DNA of 64,000 nucleotides, taken from assembly GCA_045629285.1 (NCBI GenBank), contig JAZQQY010000035.1, positions 1 through 64,000 of the forward strand. The letters run 5' to 3'. A model generated the notes under the pieces. That model had not been told where the DNA came from. It saw only the letters and a list, made by a program, of their open reading frames with translations, and made no database searches. This DNA comes from UBA1723 sp045629285 (GTDB lineage: Bacteria; Bacteroidota; Bacteroidia; Bacteroidales; Paludibacteraceae). Every line of letters starts with the position of its first letter. Within the stretch, counting starts at the first letter, position 1. A program made the position numbers and the translations under genes. Positions 54,824 to 63,766 of the stretch are shown here, piece by piece.

Positions 54824-56191
54824 CTATTTCTTAAGCATAGCCACAACAGTAGCGATATCTACCAATTGCTGCTCGCCAGTAACCATATTCTTTAGCATAA
54901 CCTTGTTCTCTGCCATCTCAGTCTCACCGACGATAGCAACGAATGGAATCTGCTTAGCATCAGCATAGCCCATCTGCTTCTTCATCTTAACTGGTTCAGG
55001 ATAGATCTCAGCAGAAATGCCGTTTGCACGAACTTCCTTCAACAAATTCAAAGCATAGTTGAACTCGTTCTCCCCGAATGTAGCGAATAGGATCTGAGTC
55101 GACGCAAGCAACTCCTGTGGGTATAGATCAAGCTGATTCAACACGTCGTAGATACGGTCTGCACCGAATGAGATACCTACACCTGACATGCCATCAAGAC
55201 CGAACACACCAGTCAAGTTATCGTAACGTCCACCACCTGTGATTGAACCGATAACTACATCCTTAGCCTTAACCTCGAAGATTGCACCTGTATAGTAGTT
55301 CAAACCACGAGCCAAAGTCAAGTCGATCTCCACCTCGGTTGCAACGTTAAGCATATTAACATATTTAAGGATAGTTCGAAGCTCCTCAACTCCCTTCAAA
55401 CCAACCTCGCTTGTCTTCAATACCTCAGCAATGACATTTAGCTTGTCCTCGTTGCTTCCAGTCATGTTGATGATAGGCTGTAGCTTCTGGATACCATCCT
55501 CGCTAACACCTTTTTCTCTAAGCTCATCATTAACTTTGTCGACGCCGATCTTATCAAGTTTGTCAATTGCGACTGTGATATCAACCAACTTGTCTGCCTC
55601 TCCGATTACCTCAGCGATACCAGAAAGGATCTTACGGTTGTTGATCTTCAAAACAACGTTGATCTTCAAACGACGGTAAACCTCGTCAACAATCTGAATC
55701 AACTCAACCTCGTTAAGCAAAGAGTCGCTACCTACAACGTCAACGTCGCACTGATAGAACTCACGATATCTACCCTTCTGAGGCTTGTCGGCACGCCAAA
55801 CCGGCTGAATCTGGAATCTCTTGAATGGGAAAGACAAGTTTCCACGGTTCATCACAACGTAACGAGCGAATGGCACTGTCAAGTCGTAACGCAAACCCTT
55901 ATCACTGATATGCTTCAATACCTTAACACTGTTACCAGACTCAAGCTCAGCCTTATCTACGCCAGCCAAGAAATCACCAGAGTTAAGAATCTTGAAAAGT
56001 AGTTTATCGCCTTCATCACCGTATTTTCCCATCAAAGTAGAAAGATTCTCCATTGCAGGAGTCTCAATCTGAGAAAAACCGTAAAGACGGAATACACTCT
56101 TAATTGTGTCGAAAATATAATTTCTTCTCGCCATCTCGATCGGCGAAAAATCACGTGTACCTTTAGGAATAGATGGTTTGCAAACTGCCAT
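54824..56191 (-). CDS. hisS: Histidine-tRNA ligase
   Basis: 455 residues. Class II synthetase with PKGTRDFSP start, motif 2 RYREFYQCDVD, histidine motif LARGLNYYTGAIFE, motif 3 GISFGADRIYD, and a C-terminal anticodon-binding domain. Charges tRNA-His. A -7 box TAATTTTG is on the minus strand at 56228-56235. Confidence 0.98.
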   Translation of the reverse strand: MAVCKPSIPKGTRDFSPIEMARRNYIFDTIKSVFRLYGFSQIETPAMENLSTLMGKYGDEGDKLLFKILNSGDFLAGVDKAELESGNSVKVLKHISDKGLRYDLTVPFARYVVMNRGNLSFPFKRFQIQPVWRADKPQKGRYREFYQCDVDVVGSDSLLNEVELIQIVDEVYRRLKINVVLKINNRKILSGIAEVIGEADKLVDITVAIDKLDKIGVDKVNDELREKGVSEDGIQKLQPIINMTGSNEDKLNVIAEVLKTSEVGLKGVEELRTILKYVNMLNVATEVEIDLTLARGLNYYTGAIFEVKAKDVVIGSITGGGRYDNLTGVFGLDGMSGVGISFGADRIYDVLNQLDLYPQELLASTQILFATFGENEFNYALNLLKEVRANGISAEIYPEPVKMKKQMGYADAKQIPFVAIVGETEMAENKVMLKNMVTGEQQLVDIATVVAMLKK

Positions 56192-56249
56192 ATCTATGGA
56201 AATTTTATGCTAATTTTTAATTTTTCGCAAAATTACAGAATTTTAGATA

Positions 56250-56278
56250 TAATTCATAATTCGCAATTCATTATTCGT
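56250..56278. repeat. AATTCATAATTCG/CAATTC-type short repeats
   Basis: Direct AATTC(A/G) units upstream of hisS. A related stretch lies at 35394-35410. Confidence 0.55.
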
Positions 56279-56306
56279 GATCAAATATTCATGGATCAAT
56301 AGCAAT

Positions 56307-57494
56307 TTATGGAATCGAATAGCAAAAATCCTCTATTTCTTTATTTTTATCGTTAGGAATAAAGACAGCAAAGCCGCCACCTGACTCATATCCTAATTCT
56401 CCACCAATTGGTCCGTAGGCAATTTGAAACACTACCCCATCCGAATAAAACAGGGCTGAAAAGATATTCATGTAATCTTGATAAATATCTATTCCAATAA
56501 GTTCAATCATTTTATCCCTCATATCATCAGAATTGTAAACATGATTTGCCATAAATGACTCTACTTGGTTATCACTCAAAAAAAACATGGGATTTTTCTC
56601 AAGTTCACTTACATTTTCCGACCAAAATGGCACTACAACTGTGTGACTATCACGTTTGCCAGGAGCTAAGAAAAGTTGATGTGGTGCAATTAGGCATACG
56701 GAATCTTTATAATTTGAAAAAGTATCGTGACTAAAATATACATCAATGTAATGAGGCATCACACATACTTTTTTTTGTCGGAGATAGTTATCAATATTGT
56801 TTTGTAAATAACTAATTTCTTCTTTGTATTTTCGTTTGCCTAAAGCATTTAGACTATCTCTTTCCTTACAATTTTCTGCATAATAAGTTTTATCTTTATT
56901 TTCCTTCCATCTATAAAATTCTTGAATTTTTATATTTAACGGATTTTCTTTATCCTTCTCCATCTCAGTTAGGGAATATTTATTCCAATCATCAAAAAAT
57001 TGATTAATATTAGACTCGTCCAATATTTGATATCTGTTTATGAATTCCGGAGTTGCTAACTTTCTTCTAATAGGTGCAAAGAATTTGTTGTTATTTTCAT
57101 CATAAACATCACAAAAACATTTGGCAACATATTTAATATATCTTGAATGTGAACAAAAACTATTTATGAAGTAATACGATCTCCAATCATTGTACGACAT
57201 CAAAGCCCTTAAACATAATCTAATAATTCGAGAATTTGATTTGTCATAAAACAACACTTTTCTGCCAAATGTGGACAATGCAGCTCTATATTCCTCTTTA
57301 GGGGAGTTTTTGATCAGAGTCAAAGCAGAATCAATTCTGTCTGCATATAAAGTATCATAATTTAACAATGTTTCATTCACCCATTTAACTGTATCAGACC
57401 AAGTATCATCTGACTCATTTGGCAAAACTATCTGAAAAGAAAAGCAGCAAATTAAAGAAAAGCAGCAAATTAAATACAATAGGATCTTCTTCAT
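56307..57494 (-). CDS. Secreted protein of unknown function
   Basis: 395 residues. The signal region contains an exact 18-bp duplication, giving LICCFS twice (about residues 8-19). Body is charged and helical with several Cys, then beta-rich. No family recognised. A minus-strand TATATTTG at 57533-57540 may be its own promoter, placed after the sRNA terminator. Confidence 0.7.
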   Translation of the reverse strand: MKKILLYLICCFSLICCFSFQIVLPNESDDTWSDTVKWVNETLLNYDTLYADRIDSALTLIKNSPKEEYRAALSTFGRKVLFYDKSNSRIIRLCLRALMSYNDWRSYYFINSFCSHSRYIKYVAKCFCDVYDENNNKFFAPIRRKLATPEFINRYQILDESNINQFFDDWNKYSLTEMEKDKENPLNIKIQEFYRWKENKDKTYYAENCKERDSLNALGKRKYKEEISYLQNNIDNYLRQKKVCVMPHYIDVYFSHDTFSNYKDSVCLIAPHQLFLAPGKRDSHTVVVPFWSENVSELEKNPMFFLSDNQVESFMANHVYNSDDMRDKMIELIGIDIYQDYMNIFSALFYSDGVVFQIAYGPIGGELGYESGGGFAVFIPNDKNKEIEDFCYSIP

Positions 57495-57532
57495 AGAAAT
57501 TGGAATTGTCAGTTATCAAAAATCAATTCTCA

Positions 57533-57540
57533 CAAATATA
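57533..57540 (-). promoter_or_regulatory. -7 box of the secreted protein gene
   Basis: Minus strand TATATTTG, 39 bp upstream of the ATG at 57494. Its presence separates this gene from the sRNA upstream. Confidence 0.5.
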
Positions 57541-57574
57541 AAGATTATAAGAATCAGAACTCTAACATCCAGGC

Positions 57575-57679
57575 AAAAAAAAACCTCGGGGATTTCCTCG
57601 AGGCTAACGAATGTCAAATTTCTCAATCAAACACCGCAAAAACAAACACTATTATGAAAAAGTATCTTCACTTTTACTG
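57575..57679 (-). ncRNA. Candidate ~105-nt small RNA
   Basis: A consensus promoter reads TTTG (57712-57715), 20-bp spacer, TACCTTTG (57684-57691) on the minus strand. The transcript would start near 57679, has no plausible ORF, and ends at a terminator whose stem pairs CCTCGAGGA with TCCCCGAGG across AAA, followed by nine Ts. The 5' end CAATCA can pair with TGATTG 58 nt downstream and AAAAGT with ACTTTT inside it. It lies in a 265-bp gap between the MATE and the secreted-protein genes. It might instead be a leader, but the next gene has its own -7 box. Identity unknown. Confidence 0.65.
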
Positions 57680-57683
57680 ATTG

Positions 57684-57715
57684 CAAAGGTATAGTATCTG
57701 CGAACATCCACCAAA
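57684..57715 (-). promoter_or_regulatory. sRNA promoter (-33 TTTG, N20, -7 TACCTTTG)
   Basis: Perfect TTTG-N20-TAnnTTTG on the minus strand; among the best consensus promoters in the window. Confidence 0.8.
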
Positions 57716-57759
57716 AATATTATACAATTGCCCCGAAAAAATAGACAAACGGCGAATTT

Positions 57760-59139
57760 TTACCGAATATCATCTTCGTTCATCATCCCTTTCATGAGCT
57801 TATACCACCTGAAATGGAAGAGAATCGCAGCCAAAGTCAGACCAAAAATGAATCCTGTCCATACACCTTCAGCTCCCCATCCTCTACAAAAACCAAGATA
57901 ATAGCCTACAGGAAGGTTCACCAACATATATGAAACAAATGCACAATACATTGTGTATTTCACATCTGTAAGTCCATTCAAAATTCCGATTCCTACACAC
58001 TGTAATCCATCCGACACCTGATAGATTCCTGCCAAAACAAGAATTGAGGCAGTCTGATCTATAACAAGCGGATCTGTCGAAAAGAAAGCTGCAATCTCAT
58101 AACGATAGATAATAATGAGTGCACCTAAAATTGCATTATTAAGGAATGCAAGGTGAATAGACGCATTTGCCGCCATACATACAGCATTATAATCTTTTCT
58201 ACCGTATTGGTGGCTGACACGTATTGTCGTCGCAGCTCCGATTCCAAGAACGATCATGAATACCATGTGTCCGACAGATGACGCAATCTGATTTGAAGCC
58301 AAAGGAACTGCTCCAAGCCAACCTACCATAATTCCACTGAAAGCAAACGCAGTAACTTCAACTGTACTACGAAGCGAAATAGGTATTCCTACCCTAGAAA
58401 GTTCAGCCAAGTGAAATTTAGAGAAATACTCCATACACATTCCTTTTATATACATTCTCCACTCCGACTTGTACATCATCACAACAAATATAGCTATGGG
58501 CGACAGCACTCTGGATAGGAATGTGGATATCGCTGCTCCGTCGACACCTAATCTAGGGAAGCCATATTCTCCATAAATCAACAGATAGTTGAATACTACG
58601 TTGACAACATTGGAAATCAATGTTATCACCATTGCAACGGAGGTGTTGCCTAATGCAGCAAGAAACTGTCGTAATCCTTCAAAGAAAATGACAGGCACAA
58701 AACTTACTGCCACAATCTTGAAATAGTTTCTAGCCAAAGCACAGACAGCAGGATCCTGACCAAACAGTTCAATATTCAGATATGCAGTATATAAAACCGC
58801 AAGGATACCGATTGTCACGATGACACACTGCACAAGTCCATTCTGAAGATATTTTGTGACCTCGTCATGCTCATGATTCACATATTTATATGCAGCCAAA
58901 GGCGTAATACTCTGCAACATCGTCATCGAAGACACCAATGCAATCACCAAAACAGAGTTGGCAAAAGCTACAGCCGCCAATTCTACCGTACCCAAAGCAC
59001 CAACCATCTTCACGTCGGCAAACTGTACGACCGCACCTCCCAATTGTGCGAACATAATCGGAAGCGCTACCTTAAGATTTCTCTTATAAAATGGAATATA
59101 TTCCTTAAATGAAGCCATCTTTTCTAAAATAGACTGCAA
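57760..59139 (-). CDS. MATE-family efflux transporter
   Basis: 459 residues with about twelve membrane helices and the two-fold repeat of MATE/NorM proteins. Conserved segments: PIMFAQLGGAVVQFADVKMVGALG near the N-terminus, and GIGAATTIRVSHQYGRKD centrally. Exports cationic drugs or metabolites, driven by Na+ or H+. Start ATG 59139. Confidence 0.93.
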   Translation of the reverse strand: MQSILEKMASFKEYIPFYKRNLKVALPIMFAQLGGAVVQFADVKMVGALGTVELAAVAFANSVLVIALVSSMTMLQSITPLAAYKYVNHEHDEVTKYLQNGLVQCVIVTIGILAVLYTAYLNIELFGQDPAVCALARNYFKIVAVSFVPVIFFEGLRQFLAALGNTSVAMVITLISNVVNVVFNYLLIYGEYGFPRLGVDGAAISTFLSRVLSPIAIFVVMMYKSEWRMYIKGMCMEYFSKFHLAELSRVGIPISLRSTVEVTAFAFSGIMVGWLGAVPLASNQIASSVGHMVFMIVLGIGAATTIRVSHQYGRKDYNAVCMAANASIHLAFLNNAILGALIIIYRYEIAAFFSTDPLVIDQTASILVLAGIYQVSDGLQCVGIGILNGLTDVKYTMYCAFVSYMLVNLPVGYYLGFCRGWGAEGVWTGFIFGLTLAAILFHFRWYKLMKGMMNEDDIR

Positions 59140-59230
59140 AGATAGTTATAAATAAAAATAAAACCTCAATGGCTGGATTTTTATCTAATCACCTCGCCTC
59201 CACAGGGCTCCTACAATGCTTCGCATTTTC

Positions 59231-59281
59231 ATCGGCCCATGGCTACTATTATGGGACGGTTACACCGTCTTACATCTTACA
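59231..59281. repeat. GGCTA...GACGG intergenic element, copy B
   Basis: Carries GGCTACTATTATG, GGACGGTTACACCGTCTTAC and TCTTA in order. A related element at 10812-10856 (copy A) shares GGCTA, ATATGAGACGG, ACCGTCTTAC and TTCTTA. Both contain a GACGG/CCGTC hairpin. Confidence 0.6.
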
Positions 59282-59290
59282 ATTTACATT

Positions 59291-59330
59291 AAAAAAGGAG
59301 GGAACACTCGATGCACACCGAATGTTCCCT
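59291..59330 (-). terminator. CE15 gene terminator
   Basis: AGGGAACA-CTCG pairs with CGAA-TGTTCCCT; minus strand continues CCTTTTTT. Confidence 0.8.
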
Positions 59331-59350
59331 GCAAACACACAAATGAAAAC

Positions 59351-61561
59351 TTAATTTCTAACGATTAACTTTTCGAATCTAACATTACCCGAAATTGTTG
59401 TAATTTTGACATAATAACATCCGTTTGGCAATGTAGATATATTTACTTTTTTAGACTTTTCTGTTTTTATCACAATCTCCGACAACACATTCAAAACATC
59501 TACGCTTACGATTTCATCGTCAGAGATAATTTCAAACTCACCTGATGCCGGATTCGGAACCAGCGTCACCGGACTCTCAACATTCAGATTATCACTACCA
59601 GTGTTTTCACACTTAGCTTGCTTCAAAATATTTGTCGACGCTAGAGCTTTACCTGTCGACTTACAGATAGTCAATATTCCTGCTTCGTCGGCATTCTCTT
59701 TCAAATCCCACTTGAACGATCCTGATCCCGTAATGTCACCGACAAGTTCTGATGCTGATGTTCCAGTCGGGAACATATAATTAATATTGACATTTTCTGC
59801 AGCTTTGATATACAATCGCATCTTTGAAGTCTGGACAGGCGAGAATGAAGCAGAATATTTCTTTCCGATTGTCGTGCCTTCAAGGACAGTCTTCCACTTT
59901 CCATCTACATCACATTGGATTTCAAATTCTGAAATTGCTCCGTATTTCTCAAACTCATCGATTTGAACTCCTGCGACAACCTGGCTACCAGACAAATTAA
60001 CCTGCAACCATGATCCAACAAAACCATCTTTACCTTCCAATGCTCCCCAACGACTGCTTTCTCCATTCTTGCCGTCGTCAGTCAAGGCATTGCTTGCTGC
60101 CCACTTGAACGATCCACCTTCACTCCACTCGCTTGAAGCAGTAGCATCAGACGGAGTAATCTTTTCTCCGTTCTTGCCTGTGTTCCACATCAACTTGAAA
60201 GACTTGGTTGTCTCGCCAGTCATTGTCCAAGAGATTTCGTTTATCTTGCCCGAACAAAGTGTTTCCACCCCGTCCATATCTGTGAATTCAAATTCAGGAT
60301 CTGGCTCAGCCGGACCAGCACCGTTTCCACATTCAGTCTCCGACATATCTATCTTGTGCCCAGCCCACGCTTTCTTCCAGGAATCAGCATCACCGTTGAC
60401 TGTGCTAGTGCGGATATTCGTATTGGCATCCTGTCCATACAAGAACTTATTGATAAATGCCTGAGCAGCACTATTTTGTTTTGAAGATGCCTGACAGTGC
60501 GAATGGCCACCCTCTATAACGTAGCCAAATCGTTCGTCAATTCCCATTGCCTTCCAAACTTCAGCAGCTGCCTGCAATGAAATATAACCAGACTTATCGC
60601 CCAACCAAACGTAGTCAGGATTACCGAATGCCAAGAAAGCACGTGGTGCGATCATCGCGATCAACTCATGATGGTCGTATGGAATCTTCGATGTCTTACC
60701 GTTGAAATTGGTTTTGAACGAAGACATGAACCAATCATAATTTGTATTGGAGATACCTTCAACATCACTACCGATCTGCTCACTAACTCTCCACGAGTTG
60801 ATTCCACCTCCACCCGATTCCTGAGCGATAGTCAACGCAATACGCTCGTCGAATGCTCCGGCAAACAAAGCCATCTTACCTGCGTAAGAACAACCTGTCA
60901 CCGCTATATGTCCTAGATCGGCATTTATCTGATCCTTAACTATTTCCAAACCATCAATCAAACGACTGATTCCCCAAGACCATGCACAGTAGTCTCCCTT
61001 ATGGAATGAGTTAGGATAAAACTGGAAAAAAGGGTCATTTTGACTTTTTCCTCCACCACCGAAACCACTATTATACTCAGCAATCTGAGTATGAGTGAAC
61101 GGCACCTGGATGCACTTAGAGAACATGCTTGACGACAAACTACCCGTGTTGCCATCCATACCGATCACTATCGGATGTGGTCCAGAGCCACTTGGCACGC
61201 TAATCTTTGCTGTCAACTTTAGTGTTTTACCGGCATTCTTAACAGTAACGGTAAGAGTACCACCTGAATAAGTCGCATCTACACTTTCAAAAGCTGGTTT
61301 GTCTCCAATCTCATAGTGCTCAATTTCTCGCTTAATCTCATTACGACGCTGACTCCATTGACAAAAATTCTCCACCACTCCGCTACCATCTGAAAACTCA
61401 AATGGATTAGGAAAATCAGTAACAGTCGGACACTGTGCAGCTGTTGGAAACTGTGGGTCCGGATAATCAGCACCGGTATTTTCTACCGGATAAGATAGTG
61501 GCACTTCTGCAAAAGCAGCAGAAGTAGCCGCCATCATCAAAATTGTGTTGATAAATTTCAT
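59351..61561 (-). CDS. Glucuronoyl esterase (CE15) with discoidin-like domain and T9SS signal
   Basis: 736 residues. Signal peptide ends AFA. The alpha/beta-hydrolase domain (about 35-395) has the CE15 nucleophile elbow GCSYAGK with Ser225, and His in EGGHSHCQ. CE15 enzymes cut ester links between lignin and glucuronic acid on xylan. A linker is followed by an F5/8-type C (discoidin) domain (about 430-605) and a C-terminal T9SS type A domain ending FEKLIVRN. Surface-exposed or secreted. The minus-strand TAGTTTTG (61631-61638) may be its -7 box. Confidence 0.87.
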   Translation of the reverse strand: MKFINTILMMAATSAAFAEVPLSYPVENTGADYPDPQFPTAAQCPTVTDFPNPFEFSDGSGVVENFCQWSQRRNEIKREIEHYEIGDKPAFESVDATYSGGTLTVTVKNAGKTLKLTAKISVPSGSGPHPIVIGMDGNTGSLSSSMFSKCIQVPFTHTQIAEYNSGFGGGGKSQNDPFFQFYPNSFHKGDYCAWSWGISRLIDGLEIVKDQINADLGHIAVTGCSYAGKMALFAGAFDERIALTIAQESGGGGINSWRVSEQIGSDVEGISNTNYDWFMSSFKTNFNGKTSKIPYDHHELIAMIAPRAFLAFGNPDYVWLGDKSGYISLQAAAEVWKAMGIDERFGYVIEGGHSHCQASSKQNSAAQAFINKFLYGQDANTNIRTSTVNGDADSWKKAWAGHKIDMSETECGNGAGPAEPDPEFEFTDMDGVETLCSGKINEISWTMTGETTKSFKLMWNTGKNGEKITPSDATASSEWSEGGSFKWAASNALTDDGKNGESSRWGALEGKDGFVGSWLQVNLSGSQVVAGVQIDEFEKYGAISEFEIQCDVDGKWKTVLEGTTIGKKYSASFSPVQTSKMRLYIKAAENVNINYMFPTGTSASELVGDITGSGSFKWDLKENADEAGILTICKSTGKALASTNILKQAKCENTGSDNLNVESPVTLVPNPASGEFEIISDDEIVSVDVLNVLSEIVIKTEKSKKVNISTLPNGCYYVKITTISGNVRFEKLIVRN

Positions 61562-61948
61562 GTGTTAGTGTATTAGAGTATATTTCTGTGAGTATATTTC
61601 GTGCTTCTAGCGTCATTGTTTTTACGATTGCAAAACTAGAAAAGTAATAATTCAATGGATTAACAACTTCCCACTAAATGAATCAAGCACATACAGTTTG
61701 ACTGAATTATCCAAATTTTTACCGAAAAATCCAATTCGTGAAGAGATAATTAAAGAAGTAGATTAGAAAAGACAAGTCAAGGTAAGGTTATTGGAAATCC
61801 TAATCAAGCCATAGATGAGATATTCTACGTCAAAACGAATGACAAATCAATGCATAAAAGCAGTCATGTGTTTATTAGGTCTCAACAAATAGTAAGAAAA
61901 TGTAAAATACCTCTTCGCAAAATATAGTGAGAATAGCTGTATATTATA
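61562..61948. other. Intergenic region, 387 bp, with possible gene relic
   Basis: No complete gene. The plus-strand frame 61754-61927 stays open for 57 codons without a usable early start and contains VIGNPNQAIDEIFYV, which looks protein-like. It may be the end of a lost gene. The left part holds the CE15 upstream region. Confidence 0.4.
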
Positions 61949-63010
61949 TTAAATAAAATGATATACGATTGATGGAATGATCAGAATAGTCATTCCGATA
62001 CAGAAGAAATAAAACAAAGTTCTCGGAACAATAAAATCTTTCCAAAGAGCAATCTCTTCCAAGGTACATTTTATCTTAAAGTCTTTATATTCTTTTAATG
62101 TTATTGCAACGGTTAAAATTAAAGATATCGCTATCACAATGGACATAATAGCAGTTTCTTCAAAGATATCACATGCAAGATTTCCAATAAAAACATATAT
62201 AATAACAAGAGGAAACGTAAAAAGATCAAAATAAAAAAATTTTGAGGGATAATACCTTTCTTGAGCCTCTCCAAATTGCTCCACATCCTGTTGATGCTTA
62301 ACTATAAATTCATCCAAATCAATCTTCGCATCAGAATTGTGAATTATACGAACAGAAACAACATCTACACGATCCAAATTCACTCTCAAAACCGTATCTA
62401 TCGGATCTCCTTTTTTCCAATTATTAAATTGATAATCATAAATTCTATATTTTAACAATTCATTGAATGGAGAATAAAAATACAAATAATATTCTGAATA
62501 TTGACTTCCTTCTGTTCCAAGATGGTGAACTCTGGAAGAAAAATTGATATCTGGATTTACGAAAACATGTCCTGCTATGAATTCAACAATCGTAGTGTGT
62601 ATTAAATAAATTGACATCCATGAGACCAAAACGATAAAAAGAAACAATAAAGAATATTGCATCATATCATTATTTGACAGAGTCACATCACGTGTGATAA
62701 ACTGAATCATATAATAGGCAAACGGAATAGAAACAAACAGACCAAATTTTGAAGGAAACTCACTATATATCCTATCATTTGAATTAATCACTTTATTAAA
62801 AAATTTCCAAAGCGTTTTTATAATCAGAATAAGACTTAAAATAAGAATTACTAAATAATTAGTAGTTTTGATGATTTCAAGATAAATCATCAAAACTAGA
62901 GCAAAAACAACAAGAGAAGTGACAATCCTAGAGAATTTGTCTACTTTGTCTTTCGTCAAGACACAGTTATCAAGATGCTTTTCTAATGTTAAATTTCCTG
63001 CAATTTTCAT
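61949..63010 (-). CDS. Membrane protein of unknown function
   Basis: 353 residues with four to six membrane helices at about 27-45, 47-66, 89-105, 118-140, and 265-340. A soluble loop at about 145-260 has HHLGTEGSQYSEYYLYFYSP and VLRVNLDRVDVVSV, somewhat like DUF3592-type loops, but this is not certain. A/T-rich. Confidence 0.7.
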   Translation of the reverse strand: MKIAGNLTLEKHLDNCVLTKDKVDKFSRIVTSLVVFALVLMIYLEIIKTTNYLVILILSLILIIKTLWKFFNKVINSNDRIYSEFPSKFGLFVSIPFAYYMIQFITRDVTLSNNDMMQYSLLFLFIVLVSWMSIYLIHTTIVEFIAGHVFVNPDINFSSRVHHLGTEGSQYSEYYLYFYSPFNELLKYRIYDYQFNNWKKGDPIDTVLRVNLDRVDVVSVRIIHNSDAKIDLDEFIVKHQQDVEQFGEAQERYYPSKFFYFDLFTFPLVIIYVFIGNLACDIFEETAIMSIVIAISLILTVAITLKEYKDFKIKCTLEEIALWKDFIVPRTLFYFFCIGMTILIIPSIVYHFI

Positions 63011-63061
63011 AATTATAAAAACAAGATTACAAATGATTTATAATTTCAAGCAATTAGCTTT

Positions 63062-63766
63062 TTAGTTGTTCACTCCAAGGCCGAACAACGCAAAATCTCC
63101 TAACGTCGGATCATCTGGAAAGATGGTTTTCATATAGTCTGTAATCTCTCTTGCAGTTGTGATGTCGGCAGCATTACGACTTGTAATTCCCATTTCCTTA
63201 CCCTGCTGATGCACGTGAGTGTCAAGAGGAATAAGAAGTTTGCGCTTGTCAAGGCTCTTCCAGATACCGAAGTCGACAATACCGTCGTCACGCACCAGCC
63301 AACGAAGCATCATGTTCACTCGTTTGGCTGCCGACTTGGTAGTGCTAGCAGGAATACCTTTAACTCCGACGAAAAGTCGACGTATTGAGATGGAATAATC
63401 ATCTGCGTTTTTGTCGACACACTGCTCCATATCCTCATATTTGGAATACAAAGAAAAGAGTCCGGCACAGATATCGTGGAAATCACCCCAAGTGTAGAAG
63501 CGATAGAGACGAGCTTCAGAACCAGCATATTGTTTCCAGTCGCCAGTCATGATATAATCATACGGAGAGCCGTTGAAAAGAGAATCCAACGTCTCGGCAC
63601 ATTTCAAAATCTGCTTTCTATTTCCGAAGGCAATCCACTGAGTTATGAATGCAGATACCTCGATATCACGCTTCTGAGTATAGCGATGAGGAAACTGCAC
63701 AGGATCATCCTTAATAAAGTCGACTCTATTGTATCTATTCGCTAGTTCAATAATTCTTTCCTTCAT
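63062..63766 (-). CDS. TIGR02757 (DUF2400) family protein
   Basis: 234 residues from ATG 63766; the longer frame to 63808 runs into the preceding gene. Characteristic segments: DPVQFPHRYTQKRDIEVSAFI, WIAFGNRKQIL, RLNMMLRWL-like (RVNMMLRWLVR) and IPLDTHVHQQGKEMGI, which resembles the helix-hairpin-helix/HhH-GPD-like core. Widely conserved in Bacteroidota and Chlorobi; function unknown. Overlaps the upstream gene by 20 bp. Confidence 0.9.
   Translation of the reverse strand: MKERIIELANRYNRVDFIKDDPVQFPHRYTQKRDIEVSAFITQWIAFGNRKQILKCAETLDSLFNGSPYDYIMTGDWKQYAGSEARLYRFYTWGDFHDICAGLFSLYSKYEDMEQCVDKNADDYSISIRRLFVGVKGIPASTTKSAAKRVNMMLRWLVRDDGIVDFGIWKSLDKRKLLIPLDTHVHQQGKEMGITSRNAADITTAREITDYMKTIFPDDPTLGDFALFGLGVNN

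Noticed and set aside
57652..57680. Nine-codon frame reading MKKYLHFY, like a leader peptide
   Set aside because: It is on the opposite strand to the promoter and terminator and no biosynthetic gene follows on that strand; it is a shadow of the sRNA.
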